Source: Mycolicibacterium komanii | GTDB lineage: Bacteria > Actinomycetota > Actinomycetes > Mycobacteriales > Mycobacteriaceae | NCBI RefSeq assembly: GCF_001050035.1 | Contig: NZ_CVTA01000033.1 | Location: forward strand, 124,001-188,000 | DNA length: 64,000 bases | Direction of reading: 5' to 3' | In this document: positions 52,468 through 62,111 of the stretch, piece after piece | How the letters are laid out: each line of letters begins with the position of its first letter | Numbering within the stretch: the first letter of the stretch is position 1 | Notes under the pieces: model-generated | Told to the model about the DNA's origin: nothing | The model's database searches: none | Seen by the model: only the letters and a program-made list of their open reading frames with translations | Position numbers and translations under genes: made by a program

Positions 52468-53250
52468 ATGGGTATGGACCCCGATATGGCGAAGCAGGAA
52501 GGTCCGGCGATTCCGTCACCGTCGACGGTGCAGCGGGACGTCGCGCTGCCCGAGATAGTTACGAACGACCAATGGCAGGCGACGCGCCGGGAGCTCTTGG
52601 TGGAAGAGAAGGCGCTGATGAAGGCGCGGGACCGCCTTGCCGCAAAGCGTCGGCGGATGCCCATGACCGCTGTGCGCACCGACTACCGTTTCGTCGGGGC
52701 CGACGGCGAAGTCGATCTCGTGGGCTTGTTCGCCGGGCGGCGCCAGCTGATCGTCTACCGCTTCTTCTACGCACCCGACGTCGAGAACTGGCCGGACGGG
52801 GCATGCTCCGGTTGCTCGCTCTTCGCTGACACGGTCGTCCATCCCGCTCACCTGGCGGCGCGTGACACCACTCTTGTGTTCGTCACGGCCGCCCCGCCGG
52901 AGCGCATAGCCCACCTCACAGCGAGGATGGGATGGCAACGGCTTCCCTTCTTCTCGCTTGTAGGTGACGAGTTCTCCCGGGACTTCGGCGTCGAGGAGAT
53001 GTTCGGGCTCAACGTCTTCGTTCGTGACCGCGACCGCGTCTACCGCACGTACTTCGTCAATGGACGCGGCATCGAGGAGATCGGTCCGGTCTGGTCGTTC
53101 CTCGACATCACGCCCCTTGGACGACAAGAACACTGGCAGGATGTCCCGCCCGGGCGGCCGAAAGGCGCCCCGTATGAATGGTGGCGCCTCCACGACGCCT
53201 ACGGAGGTGTGGCGGCGGCGCGCGCCGACGACTCCCTGAACCGGCGATGA
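52468..53250 (+). CDS. DUF899 thioredoxin-fold protein
   Basis: 260 residues. The DUF899 core shows RRELLVEEKALMKARDRLAAKRRRMPM, LVGLFAGRRQLIVYRFFY, WPDGACSGCSLFADTVVHPAHLAARDTTLVFVTAAP and WQRLPFFSLVGDEFSRDF. The CSGCS motif is redox-like (CxxC). Function is unknown; the fold suggests a peroxiredoxin- or thioredoxin-like role. Inserted between two LigC genes. Three in-frame ATGs (52468, 52474, 52486) are possible starts. Confidence 0.84.
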   Translation: MGMDPDMAKQEGPAIPSPSTVQRDVALPEIVTNDQWQATRRELLVEEKALMKARDRLAAKRRRMPMTAVRTDYRFVGADGEVDLVGLFAGRRQLIVYRFFYAPDVENWPDGACSGCSLFADTVVHPAHLAARDTTLVFVTAAPPERIAHLTARMGWQRLPFFSLVGDEFSRDFGVEEMFGLNVFVRDRDRVYRTYFVNGRGIEEIGPVWSFLDITPLGRQEHWQDVPPGRPKGAPYEWWRLHDAYGGVAAARADDSLNRR

Positions 53251-53301
53251 CATTTCCCGGTGTCGGCGGTCTGAAATGGCGTGGACGCAATAATGGGCCG
53301 G

Positions 53302-54345
53302 GTGGACCTTCCCGTACTGCCGCCGCTCGAACCGATGCTGGCCAAGGCCCAGGCCAAGGTCCCGCCCGAGGCGGGCGTGTGGTCGTACGAGCCGAAGTGG
53401 GACGGCTTTCGATCCCTGGTGTTCCGCGACGGGGACAAGGTCGTGCTGCTCTCGCGCAGCGGTAAGGACCTGGGCCGCTACTTTCCCGACGTCGTCGAGG
53501 CGGTGCGCGACGAGCTGGCGCCGCGCTGCGTGCTGGACGGCGAGATCGTCGTCCCCCGCGAGTTCGGCGGCCGCACCCGGCTGGACTGGGAATCGCTGAG
53601 CCAACGCATCCATCCCGCCGCCAGCCGCATCAAGACGCTGTCGGAGCAGACGCCCGCGCACTTCATCGGCTTCGACGCGCTCGCGTCCGGCGACACGTCA
53701 CTGCTGAAGCAACCGTTCCGGATCCGCCGCGAGGCACTCCTCGACGCGGTGACCGAGAAGCAGTGGTGCCACGTCACCCGCACCACCGAGGATCCCGAGC
53801 TCGCCGTGCAGTGGCTCGAGGAATTCGAGGGCGCCGGCCTCGACGGCGTGATCGCCAAACGGCTGGACGGCCCGTATCTGCCCGGCAAGCGCGAGATGGT
53901 CAAGGTCAAACACGCCCGCGACGCCGATTGCGTGGCGATGGGCTATCGCATCCACAAGAGCGGTGAGGGCATCGGTTCGATCCTGCTCGGCCTGTACAAC
54001 GACGACGGAGAGCTGCAGATGGTCGGCGGTGCAGCATCTTTCACCGCCAAGGACCGGCTCAAGCTGTTGGCCGAACTGGAGCCGCTCCGCGAAGGTGACG
54101 AGATGCGCGAGGGCGACCCCAGCCGCTGGAACTCCGCGGCCGACAAACGGTGGGTCCCCGTCCGGCCGGAGAAGGTCTGCGAGGTCGCCTACGACCAGAT
54201 GGAGGGCAACGGCGGCACCGCACAACGCTTCCGTCACGCGGTCAAGTTCCGGCGGTGGCGGCCCGACCGCGACCCGAAGAGCTGTACCTTCGACCAGCTC
54301 GACGTCCCGCTCAACTACGACCTCTACGACGTTCTGGAGTCCTGA
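53302..54345 (+). CDS. ATP-dependent DNA ligase LigC, second copy
   Basis: 347 residues, same two-domain layout as the divergent ligase: Lys in YEPKWDGFRSLVF, FIGFDALA, GAGLDGVIAKRL, MVKVKHARDADCVAMGYRIHKSG, and the OB-fold RHAVKFRRWRPDRDP. Some segments (SQRIHPAASRIKTL, GGAASFTAKDRLKLLAELEPLREGDEM) resemble the M. smegmatis LigC encoded beside PolD1. GTG 53302 is preferred: AATAAT is 7 nt upstream and the protein then begins VDLPV. One nucleotide separates its stop from the polymerase start. Confidence 0.9.
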   Translation: MDLPVLPPLEPMLAKAQAKVPPEAGVWSYEPKWDGFRSLVFRDGDKVVLLSRSGKDLGRYFPDVVEAVRDELAPRCVLDGEIVVPREFGGRTRLDWESLSQRIHPAASRIKTLSEQTPAHFIGFDALASGDTSLLKQPFRIRREALLDAVTEKQWCHVTRTTEDPELAVQWLEEFEGAGLDGVIAKRLDGPYLPGKREMVKVKHARDADCVAMGYRIHKSGEGIGSILLGLYNDDGELQMVGGAASFTAKDRLKLLAELEPLREGDEMREGDPSRWNSAADKRWVPVRPEKVCEVAYDQMEGNGGTAQRFRHAVKFRRWRPDRDPKSCTFDQLDVPLNYDLYDVLES

Positions 54346-54346
54346 A

Positions 54347-55396
54347 ATGCCAACAGCAGCAGAGGAAGTCGACGTCCACGGCACAAAGGTCCGGCTGACC
54401 AACCGCGACAAGGTGTACTTCCCGAAGCTCGGCAAGAACGGCACAAAGGGCAAACTCTTCGACTACTACCGCTCCGTCGCCGAACCGATGGTCGCGCTGC
54501 TGCGTGACCGCCCGGTGCACCTGCAGCGGTTCCCCGACGGCATCGACGGCGAGGAGATCTACCAGAAACGCGTACCGCAGAAGCACCCTGACTACCTCGA
54601 GACCTGCACCGTCACCTTCCCGTCCGGCCGCACCGCCGACGCGCTCAAGGTCACGCATCCGTCGGCGATCGCTTGGGCCGCGCAGATGGGCACGATCACG
54701 CTGCACCCGTGGCAGGTGAGATGCCCGGACACCGAGCATCCCGACGAACTGCGCATCGACCTCGACCCGCAGCCCGGGACCGGTTTCGCCGACGCGAGTT
54801 CGGTCGCGGTCGACGTGCTCAAACCGGTGCTCGACGAGCTCGGCCTGGTCGGCTATCCGAAAACCTCCGGCGGCCGCGGGGTGCACGTGTTCCTGCGCAT
54901 CAAGACCGACTGGGATTTCATCGAGGTGCGTCGTGCCGGTATCGCGCTGGCCCGCGAGGTCGAACGCCGTGCGCCCGACGCGGTGACCACCTCGTGGTGG
55001 AAAGAAAAAAGGGGCGCGCGCATCTTCATCGACTACAACCAGAACGCGAGGGACCGCACCTTCGCCTCCGCGTACTCGGCGCGCAAGACCCCGATCGCCA
55101 CCGTCTCCACCCCGTTGACCTGGGACGAGCTGCGTACCGCCGACCCCGACGACTACACGATCTCGACCGTGCCCGATTTCGTTTCGGGACGGCCGGATCC
55201 GTGGGCCGACATCGACCGCAAGCCTCAGTCGATCAAGAAGCTGCTGGACATGGTGAAGGCCGATGAGGAGCAAGGGCTCGGCGACCTGCCGTATCCCCCG
55301 AACTACCCGAAAATGCCCGGTGAGCCGCCGCGCGTTCAGCCCAGCAAGATGGTCGCCGCCAACTGGGACGAAGACGGCAACCCGGTTCACGGCTGA
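54347..55396 (+). CDS. LigD-type polymerase domain protein PolD1/Prim-PolC
   Basis: 349-residue archaeo-eukaryotic primase-polymerase domain without ligase or nuclease modules: LTNRDKVYFPKLGKNGTKG, HLQRFPDGIDGEEIYQKRVPQ, the metal-binding pair in ELRIDLDPQPGTGF, the nucleotide-binding SGGRGVHVFLRI, and a third Asp in RIFIDYNQNARDRT. Reported mycobacterial homologues fill short gaps with ribonucleotides and work with LigC in base-excision repair. Adjacent to and coupled with ligC copy 2, which supports that role here. Confidence 0.9.
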   Translation: MPTAAEEVDVHGTKVRLTNRDKVYFPKLGKNGTKGKLFDYYRSVAEPMVALLRDRPVHLQRFPDGIDGEEIYQKRVPQKHPDYLETCTVTFPSGRTADALKVTHPSAIAWAAQMGTITLHPWQVRCPDTEHPDELRIDLDPQPGTGFADASSVAVDVLKPVLDELGLVGYPKTSGGRGVHVFLRIKTDWDFIEVRRAGIALAREVERRAPDAVTTSWWKEKRGARIFIDYNQNARDRTFASAYSARKTPIATVSTPLTWDELRTADPDDYTISTVPDFVSGRPDPWADIDRKPQSIKKLLDMVKADEEQGLGDLPYPPNYPKMPGEPPRVQPSKMVAANWDEDGNPVHG

Positions 55397-55438
55397 GTTC
55401 GCGGTTTGTGTCGCCCGTCACACGGGTACGGGGTCTTC

Positions 55439-56209
55439 ATGATCAAGCAAGTCAGCGTTGCCTTGGGTGTCCTCGCGGTCGCGGTCGGTTGTTCGAACCA
55501 AGCGTCCGACGAATCGGCCACCACCACGACCACGACCACCACCACGGGCTCGTCGAGCGCCGAAGGCCTGACCGCCCAGATCAACACGCTCGACGGTAAA
55601 CACGTCGCCGACGCCACGGTCGACTTCACCGGCGGATACGCCACGGTGACGGTCGAGACCGTCGAGGACGGCGTCCTGTCGCCGGGCTTCCACAGCATGC
55701 ACATTCACGGGGTGGGGACCTGCGAGGCCGGCGACGGCTTCGCGTCGGCAGGCGAGCATCTCCAGGCGCCCGGCCACACCGGCATGCCTGCCAGTGGCGA
55801 TCTGCCGCCCCTGCTCGTGCGCTCCAACGGCGCGGGCAAGTTGGTCGTCACCAGCGACGCCTTCACCGAGGAGGAACTCAAGACGCCGCAGGGCTCGTCG
55901 ATCGTGCTCCATGAGAGCGCAGCGATGGAGGGTGGAGACCCGGCGGCGGCCGAACAGCGGATCGCGTGCGGTGTGCTCAGCCCGGCCACGGCGGGAACCA
56001 CCTCCGTAGAAACGCAGACGACCGTCGTCACCACGACCGCGGTCGCGCCTCCACCGGCGACCACCGTCACCGAGACACCGGCCGAGACCACCCAGCCCCC
56101 GGCCGAAACCCCGGCCACCACGACGCCGCCGACCGCGACCGACACCGTCACCGTGACCGAGTCGCCGTCGCCGACCACCACCACCGTGGCCCCGCCGCCC
56201 GGCGGCTGA
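55439..56209 (+). CDS. sodC: Cu/Zn superoxide dismutase-like lipoprotein with Pro/Thr-rich tail
   Basis: 256 residues. Lipobox LAVAVGC (Cys18), a run of nine threonines, then a SodC domain (about 44-180): copper ligands His88 and His90 (FHSMHIHGVGTC), His107 and His113 (GEHLQAPGHTG), His158 (SIVLHES), disulfide Cys95 and Cys177 (RIACGVL) and Asp121 (SGDLPP). It resembles M. tuberculosis SodC, including the HTGxPASGDL segment, but the loop after His158 is much shorter. Residues 183-256 are a Thr/Pro/Val-rich tail, possibly O-mannosylated or spanning the cell wall. GGGG precedes the ATG. Confidence 0.85.
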   Translation: MIKQVSVALGVLAVAVGCSNQASDESATTTTTTTTTGSSSAEGLTAQINTLDGKHVADATVDFTGGYATVTVETVEDGVLSPGFHSMHIHGVGTCEAGDGFASAGEHLQAPGHTGMPASGDLPPLLVRSNGAGKLVVTSDAFTEEELKTPQGSSIVLHESAAMEGGDPAAAEQRIACGVLSPATAGTTSVETQTTVVTTTAVAPPPATTVTETPAETTQPPAETPATTTPPTATDTVTVTESPSPTTTTVAPPPGG

Positions 56210-56271
56210 CACGACTCGCTCGGTACGCCGAAATGCAGCCGCTCGGCCGATGAACCGGGTCTCCTGTTCAC

Positions 56272-56727
56272 ATGCGCGTATCGACGACCGCCCGCAGATG
56301 GCTGGCGGGCCTGGCACTGTTCGCACTCGTGGGCAGCGGTGTCGGGGTGGCGGCCGTGATGATCCTGGGGTCGGTCAAGCAGGCGAAGCAGGCGGAGCAC
56401 GCCGAGGCGTCACGCGCGGCGCTCGCCCCGCAGCCGAAGATGCCGACGCCGATGGAGTTCGCGATCAACGTGAACGTGACGGATCAACACTGTGCGCCCG
56501 AAGCTCCCGGATGCTTCTACAAGTATTCGATCGAGCCGAAATACATTGGTATGCACCCACTTCCGAAGGCGCCGTTCACCGTCTTCTACGAGGTGGTCGG
56601 CGGAAACGCCCCGCAGAAGGGCGAGTTCACCGTCAACGACGGCCAGGCGCAGATCCTTCAGGATGTGGTCCTGGAGGGGCCGCCCGCCGCCCAGCTCAAG
56701 GCGAACGTGCTGCAGGTGACCGGCTGA
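56272..56727 (+). CDS. Membrane-anchored exported protein, function unknown
   Basis: 151 residues. Single N-terminal anchor (WLAGLALFALVGSGVGVAAVMIL), a short helical linker, then an extracytoplasmic beta-rich domain with two close cysteines (DQHCAPEAPGCFYKY) and PFTVFYEVVGG...AQILQDVVLEGPPAAQLKANVL. Resembles small MmpS-like or Ig-like envelope proteins but no family is assigned. Convergent with the DapB-fold gene, 4 bp apart. Confidence 0.75.
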   Translation: MRVSTTARRWLAGLALFALVGSGVGVAAVMILGSVKQAKQAEHAEASRAALAPQPKMPTPMEFAINVNVTDQHCAPEAPGCFYKYSIEPKYIGMHPLPKAPFTVFYEVVGGNAPQKGEFTVNDGQAQILQDVVLEGPPAAQLKANVLQVTG

Positions 56728-56731
56728 GGAG

Positions 56732-57799
56732 TTAGCGCCGGGTGCCGACGCCGCGCGCCTGGGGCAAGGGCAGGTCGTTGTAGGTGGCGATGCCGGGCGG
56801 CGCCGCAACGACCGCCGGAATCGCGTGGATCGGCGGCATGGCGGTCATGATGTGGCCGAGCACGAAGAAGTCCTCGATCGACGTCGCGTTCTCGATCATG
56901 TCCTGCGGGGGCAGGAAACCGACCTGCATGTTGACCGTGGGCCGACCCTCGATGGTGATCTTCCAGCCGTCTCCGTCGAGTTGCCAATCCGGATCCAGCG
57001 TCTGGCCCTTCTTCCACCGCACGTTGACGTCGACGACGGTCTTCCCGTTGACGATGCCCTGCCAACTGGCGTACACACCCGCGACGTGACCCGCCGGGAT
57101 GGTCCACGACGCCATCTCGAGATCCTCTGTGGTCTGGGCGTATTCGGACACACACTTGATCTCGTCGAGCTCGACGCCGATCGAGTCGGCGACCAGCCGC
57201 ACGGCCTCGGCGAACACCGCGGTGCCGTTGGCCGCCATCGGTGCCAGGTTCGGGTCGTCGATCGCGGTGCTGAAGCCGACCGGCCGCTCGGTGTCGGGGG
57301 AGTCGTAGAGCGTGGTGTCGGCGGACTCGGCGATGGTGATCTTGTCGACGCGGTCGCACGCCGTCGCGGCGACGATCGCGAGCAGTTCCGCGAATCCCGG
57401 GCTGACCCCGGATCCGAACAGCGTCGAACCGCCGCGCTTGCACGCCTCGTCGAGCTTGGCCCGGCCGTCGCCGAGGTTGTCTCCGGTGATGAACGAGGCC
57501 GACGAGACGACGTTGACGCCGGCCTCGAGAATGCGCACCAGTTCGTCGACGTCGATCCACATCGGGTTGTAGACCACGACGTCGGGCTTCAACGCGAGCA
57601 GGGCGTCGACGTCGTTGGTCGCCTTCACGCCGAGGGGTTCGATGCCCGCGAGCTCTCCGGCGTCCCGGCCGGCCTTGTCCTGCGACCATGCGTAGAGGCC
57701 GACGAGTTCGTAGTTCGGGTTTTTCGCGATCGCCTCGACCGAGCTCTTGCCGACATTGCCGGTGGTCCACTGCACGACGCGATAAGGAGTGTTTGGCAC
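56732..57799 (-). CDS. DapB-fold NAD(P)H-dependent amine dehydrogenase family protein
   Basis: 355 residues. The N-terminal Rossmann motif YRVVQWTTGNVGKSSVEAIAKNPNYELVGLYAW is the actinobacterial dihydrodipicolinate-reductase-like family, also related to 2,4-diaminopentanoate dehydrogenase. The C-terminal half contains DWQLDGDGWKITIEGRPTVNMQV. True DapB catalytic His/Lys motifs are not evident, so the substrate is different and unknown. The start is GTG 57799, with TATGCT 6 nt upstream (leaderless). Divergent from a TetR gene with a candidate operator between them. Confidence 0.83.
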   Translation of the reverse strand: MPNTPYRVVQWTTGNVGKSSVEAIAKNPNYELVGLYAWSQDKAGRDAGELAGIEPLGVKATNDVDALLALKPDVVVYNPMWIDVDELVRILEAGVNVVSSASFITGDNLGDGRAKLDEACKRGGSTLFGSGVSPGFAELLAIVAATACDRVDKITIAESADTTLYDSPDTERPVGFSTAIDDPNLAPMAANGTAVFAEAVRLVADSIGVELDEIKCVSEYAQTTEDLEMASWTIPAGHVAGVYASWQGIVNGKTVVDVNVRWKKGQTLDPDWQLDGDGWKITIEGRPTVNMQVGFLPPQDMIENATSIEDFFVLGHIMTAMPPIHAIPAVVAAPPGIATYNDLPLPQARGVGTRR

Positions 57800-57837
57800 G
57801 CGCTCAGCATAGGGAAGTCGACCGCTCCGCGAGTGTG

Positions 57838-57857
57838 TTTTTACCGAGCGGCAAAAA
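57838..57857. promoter_or_regulatory. Palindromic candidate TetR operator
   Basis: TTTTTACCGAGCGGCAAAAA is symmetric at 16 of 20 bases and AT-rich against the GC-rich background. It lies in the 86-bp gap between the divergent DapB-fold and TetR genes, 17 bp upstream of the TetR -10 (TAGTCT, 57875-57880). Confidence 0.55.
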
Positions 57858-57885
57858 TTTATTCATCGACCGCCTAGTCTGAGTC

Positions 57886-58545
57886 GTGATGAGCGGACGT
57901 ACGAGGGGTCGCCCGCCCCGGATCAGCCGCGACCAGATCGTCGCGGCGGCCCGCGACGTGGCCGGCGCCGGCCTGACCATGCAGGCGGTCGCCGATGCCC
58001 TCGGAGTCAGCCGCAAGGCCCTGCACTACTACGTCGGCGACCGCGAAGGCCTGCTGACGCTGGTGATCGCCGAACTCTTCGAACGCGAGCTGACCACCGT
58101 CGAACTACCCGACGGCGACGACTGGCCGGCGGTTCTGCGGGCCTACGCCGTCGCGTTCCGGGACGGCCTCGTGCAGGTCGGTGCGGCCACCGACTTCACC
58201 CGCCTGCGAGGTATCGGCGAGGCCGCGGCGCTGGCGCTCGCGGACCGGATGCTCGACGCGTTGCTCACCGCCGGCTTCACCCCCGACATCGCGCGGTACG
58301 GGCTGACCGCGGCGTCGAACATCGCGCAGTCCGCGGCCCACAGCAGCGCCGCACAGACGCCGTCGGGAATGCATCGGCACCGGGCGGAGACGTCGGCCGC
58401 CCTGGAGTCCGAACCGCAGAACACCTATCCGGCGCTGCGCACCGTGCTCGCCTCCGCCCAATTCCAGCGCCACGACGCCGAGCACCAGTTCGACTTCGAA
58501 CTCGAGGTGCTGACCTCGGGGCTGAAGCGGCTCCTCGACGATTAG
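57886..58545 (+). CDS. TetR family transcriptional regulator
   Basis: 219 residues. N-terminal helix-turn-helix RISRDQIVAAARDVAGAGLTMQAVADALGVSRKALHYYVGDREGLL, then a ligand domain with QSAAHSSAAQTP and the C-terminal FDFELEVLTSGLKRLLDD. The HTH is the TetR_C-type variant. TAGTCT precedes GTG 57886 by 5 nt; ATG 57889 is equally possible. Likely represses itself and the divergent dehydrogenase. The last 4 nt overlap the convergent protease. Confidence 0.87.
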   Translation: MMSGRTRGRPPRISRDQIVAAARDVAGAGLTMQAVADALGVSRKALHYYVGDREGLLTLVIAELFERELTTVELPDGDDWPAVLRAYAVAFRDGLVQVGAATDFTRLRGIGEAAALALADRMLDALLTAGFTPDIARYGLTAASNIAQSAAHSSAAQTPSGMHRHRAETSAALESEPQNTYPALRTVLASAQFQRHDAEHQFDFELEVLTSGLKRLLDD

Positions 58546-59558
58546 AGCGGCGTCAGCGTCGCCTTTGCGGACCGTTCCGCACCGCCACCGTCGACCCATG
58601 TCAGATCGACGACATCACCGGGATAGTGGCGGTCCAGCACGGCCGTCAGCGTGGTGGCCGAGTCCAGCGGGGTGCCGTCCAGCACGACGAGCACGTCGCC
58701 GGGGCGCAGCCCCGCCCGGTCGGCCGGCCCACCGCGCAGCACGTCGGCGATCTGCACCCCGGGACCCCGCTGCGCCGAGCGCACCCCGACACCGAGCAGC
58801 ACCGGCGGTCCGATGTGTACATCGGCCGACGGCGTGCGGGACCGGATCTGGTTGGCGACCGGCAGCGCGTCGTTGATCGGGATCGCGAAGCCCTCACCGC
58901 CCGGGCCGAACCGGAAGTTCACCGACGCCGCGGTGGTGATCCCGACGACCTGTCCGGCGCTGTTGACGACCGGCCCGCCGGAGTCACCGGCCACGACCGG
59001 CGCCGCGAACTCCATGAGCCCCGCCAGTTCGTCCTTGCTGCCGGTCAGCGAGTCCTCGGCGTTCACCGTACGGCCGAACGCGGTGATCGTGCCGACCTCG
59101 CGGGTCAGCGGCCCGTTGGTGCCGTTGGCATTGCCGAGCGCGACGACGGGCTCACCGGGGGCGAGCAGGGCGGAGTCACCGAGCGGCGCGGCGGGCAGGC
59201 CCTGCGCGCCGATCAGCTGCAGGACCGCGATGTCGCGCCCGCGGTTGTATCCGACCAGCTCGGCGGGGTAGGAGCGGCCACCGATGCTGCCGGTGATCCG
59301 GTCCGCGCCCGATACGACGTGGAAGTTGGTCAACACCTGGCCGTTCGGGTCGATCACGAAGCCGGTGCCGTTTCCGTATGCGCCCTGGTAGTCGATCTCG
59401 GTGTCGATGCGCACCACGGCGGGTTCGACCTGAGCCGCCGCGGCGATCGGGTCGCCGGGAGCGGCGGCAACCGGGAAAGCCGGTGCGACCAGGGCCAGCG
59501 CGGTGACCAAAGCGATCAGCAGCGTCGCGAACGGACGCGGGACTCGAAATTTGCCCAT
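58542..59558 (-). CDS. Secreted trypsin-like serine protease with PDZ domain (S1C, PepA-like)
   Basis: 338 residues. A signal peptide (ATLLIALVTALALVAPAFPVAAA) precedes a chymotrypsin-fold domain with the triad His in LTNFHVVSGADR, Asp in NRGRDIAVLQL and Ser in VVAGDSGGPVVNSAGQVVGI. A PDZ domain follows (VQIADVLRGGPADRAGLRPGDVLVVLDGTPL, about 250-335). Similar to mycobacterial PepA/HtrA-like exported proteases in envelope quality control. CAATAT lies 6 nt before the ATG (leaderless). Confidence 0.91.
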   Translation of the reverse strand: MGKFRVPRPFATLLIALVTALALVAPAFPVAAAPGDPIAAAAQVEPAVVRIDTEIDYQGAYGNGTGFVIDPNGQVLTNFHVVSGADRITGSIGGRSYPAELVGYNRGRDIAVLQLIGAQGLPAAPLGDSALLAPGEPVVALGNANGTNGPLTREVGTITAFGRTVNAEDSLTGSKDELAGLMEFAAPVVAGDSGGPVVNSAGQVVGITTAASVNFRFGPGGEGFAIPINDALPVANQIRSRTPSADVHIGPPVLLGVGVRSAQRGPGVQIADVLRGGPADRAGLRPGDVLVVLDGTPLDSATTLTAVLDRHYPGDVVDLTWVDGGGAERSAKATLTPL

Positions 59559-59586
59559 GAGCCCATATTGCCCGATGTCGGGGCGA

Positions 59587-60372
59587 CTAATCGTCTACCG
59601 CGACGCCCCCGCGCAGGCGCCGACGCCGGCGACGTGCGGGTTCGGGCCGGCGATTGCGCAGTTTGCCCTCGGCGGACTCGGCTTCGTCGGTGGTCTTGGA
59701 CGCGGATTCGTCCGCGTCGGCGTCGGCCTTGACCTCGGCGTCGTCGTCCTCGTCGGTCGCGGCCTCGGTGTCGGAGGACTCGTTCTCGTCGGTTCCGTCG
59801 GCCGGTTCGGTGTTCTCGTCGTCCTCGTTGTCGTCCTCGGCCTCGGCGACGTCATCGGTGGCCGGTTCGGCGTCGTCGTCGTCCTTCGATCCCTTGCCCC
59901 GGCGGCGTTGCTTTGGCGCCTTGACCTTGACCGGTTTCGGCGGCGGGGGCGGCAACTCGGCGACCCAGGCCAGGTAGAACGCGAAAATGCCGAGCAGGGC
60001 GATCGCCGCGGCCGCGCCGTAGATGCCGAACAGCCAGCGGCCCGCGTCGTCGAGAGACAGCCAGATCTCGCTGATCGCCGCGCCGATGATCAGCAGCCCG
60101 GCCAGGACGTGCAGGACGATGGACCACGTCCGCAGCGTCAGGGCCATCTGCGGCGAGCCGAGCTCGGGTCTGCGGGTGCGCAGCAGCGTGAACACCACCG
60201 GCAGCGCGGCCAGCCCGATCAGGACGCCGCACACGATGCGCATCACGGTGCCGAGCGTGTGCGGAAGGTCGCCGGACAGCTCGTACCAGCGGGGCAGGAC
60301 GAAGAAGAAGTACAGAACACCGGCTACGACGCTGAAGATCGCGTGCCAGGTCACCGCGATAGTGCGGCTCAT
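59587..60372 (-). CDS. lucA: LucA-like membrane protein (Rv3723-like)
   Basis: 261 residues. Four predicted membrane helices (residues about 8-28, 42-62, 82-102 and 112-137), a proline/lysine stretch (ELPPPPPKPVKVKAPKQRRRG), a long acidic disordered region (about 160-235, Asp/Glu-rich) and a basic C-terminus (RNRRPEPARRRRRRLRGG). Position next to tRNA-Ser, ffs and the aspartate aminotransferase matches Rv3723, the lipid uptake coordinator that stabilises Mce1/Mce4 transporters. AGGAGGAGA directly precedes the ATG. Homology is judged from synteny and layout. Confidence 0.8.
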   Translation of the reverse strand: MSRTIAVTWHAIFSVVAGVLYFFFVLPRWYELSGDLPHTLGTVMRIVCGVLIGLAALPVVFTLLRTRRPELGSPQMALTLRTWSIVLHVLAGLLIIGAAISEIWLSLDDAGRWLFGIYGAAAAIALLGIFAFYLAWVAELPPPPPKPVKVKAPKQRRRGKGSKDDDDAEPATDDVAEAEDDNEDDENTEPADGTDENESSDTEAATDEDDDAEVKADADADESASKTTDEAESAEGKLRNRRPEPARRRRRRLRGGVAVDD

Positions 60373-60398
60373 TCTCCTCCTAGACGCTTGTTTTTGGT

Positions 60399-60453
60399 CC
60401 CGGGGTGCGACCGGGTGTGGCGGTCAGATCTGGCCGACAGGCCGCACCCCGGG
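60399..60453. repeat. Strong hairpin between tRNA-Ser(GGA) and lucA
   Basis: CCCGGGGTGCG (60399-60409) is the perfect reverse complement of CGCACCCCGGG (60443-60453), with an inner CAGATCTG palindrome in the loop. It directly follows the leftward tRNA and precedes lucA on the same strand. It may terminate or process the tRNA transcript. No U-run follows. Confidence 0.5.
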
Positions 60454-60460
60454 CCGAGTG

Positions 60461-62053
<1,593 letters not shown>

Positions 62054-62060
62054 CTGGTCG

Positions 62061-62111
62061 GTTTGTGAATCTGACGACGATTTTCGCGAAAAAGCGTCGC
62101 CGGATTCACAA
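62061..62111. repeat. Large palindrome, GTTTGTGAATCTGRCGACG family, copy 1
   Basis: Outer arms TTGTGAATC (62063-62071) and GATTCACAA (62103-62111), inner CGACG/CGTCG, and a central perfect palindrome TTTTCGCGAAAA (62081-62092). Sits at the convergent ends of the aminotransferase and the DUF559 pseudogene, overlapping the latter's stop. Its left end shares 18 of 19 bases with the element at 63034. Confidence 0.72.

Noticed and set aside
59595..59977. Ser/Val-rich and Thr/Pro/Arg-rich frames opposite or beside the acidic region of lucA
   Set aside because: They arise from the repetitive Asp/Glu codons of the lucA disordered tail and have no independent start signals.
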